IMG/VR virus record: IMGVR_UViG_3300041411_000271
Span: 1-32,490 of that record
Reading direction: 5' to 3' (one strand)
Length of the DNA: 32,490 nt
Source: a virus
The translations under genes and the position numbers were made by a program. Shown one piece after another: positions 32,469 to 32,490 of the stretch (its first letter is position 1; every line of letters starts with the position of its first letter). The notes under the pieces were generated by a model. The model was not told the origin of the DNA. It saw only the letters and a list, made by a program, of their open reading frames with translations, and ran no database searches.

Positions 32469-32490
32469 TTCTGCACAAATTTTTCTCTGG

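Noticed and set aside
1-32490. CRISPR arrays, tRNA genes and rRNA
   Set aside because: No regularly spaced repeats and no tRNA cloverleaf or rRNA segment were seen on either strand by eye.
1-32490. Insertion sequences or transposase genes, including Mu-type transposition genes
   Set aside because: No transposase motifs or terminal repeats were seen. The tail order is Mu-like, but that does not make it a transposable phage; the lysis and Q modules are lambdoid.

Overview
The window reads as enterobacterial chromosome, with codon use and gene content fitting Enterobacterales and possibly Erwiniaceae such as Pantoea or Erwinia (inference). It carries most of the late half of an integrated tailed phage with a contractile tail. 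No integrase, repressor, replication gene or attachment site is visible, so the prophage continues past the right edge. Its left boundary lies somewhere between about 2.7 and 5.2 kb and cannot be fixed.

Left flank (1-5250). A possible membrane-protein start runs off the left edge. A complete methyl-accepting chemotaxis receptor with a sigma-28-like promoter is read leftward. A small 83-aa protein and an Ail/Lom-type outer-membrane barrel are read rightward. The spaces between them hold only inverted repeats. The Ail/Lom gene converges on the phage late operon across a strong hairpin.

Phage late region (5250-32365, read right to left). A Q82-type antiterminator is followed by a candidate late promoter and a leader terminator. 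Next come a holin, a SAR endolysin and an Rz/Rz1 spanin pair. A low-GC cargo block follows, carrying relics of a second lambda-type Rz/Rz1 pair and a broken small gene. Then come small and large terminase, portal (DUF4055 type), scaffold-like protein, P22-type coat protein, connector/neck genes, sheath, tube, and a tail assembly chaperone with an in-frame A AAA AAC slippery heptamer and a -1 extension. The rest is a gp10-like completion protein, tape measure, LysM hub protein, gpD-like hub, spike, gp25-like wedge, baseplate J, gp48-like protein, tail fibre and fibre chaperone. Tail gene order is Mu-like, while the lysis and Q modules are lambdoid.

Three insertions of apparent cargo interrupt this order. 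(1) A 644-aa SIR2-domain protein with TPR-like C-terminal helices, followed by a 26-aa peptide gene, sits between the gp10-like gene and the tape measure. It has its own promoter and terminator and is the best candidate for an undescribed defence system. (2) A secreted DsbA-like thiol oxidoreductase with a CIHC site lies between the tape measure and the LysM hub gene. (3) Three AT-rich unknown genes, two of them membrane-anchored, lie between terminase and lysis genes. At least four intrinsic terminators lie along the late operon, so structural genes should be expressed only under Q antitermination, while the SIR2 module can be expressed in the lysogen.
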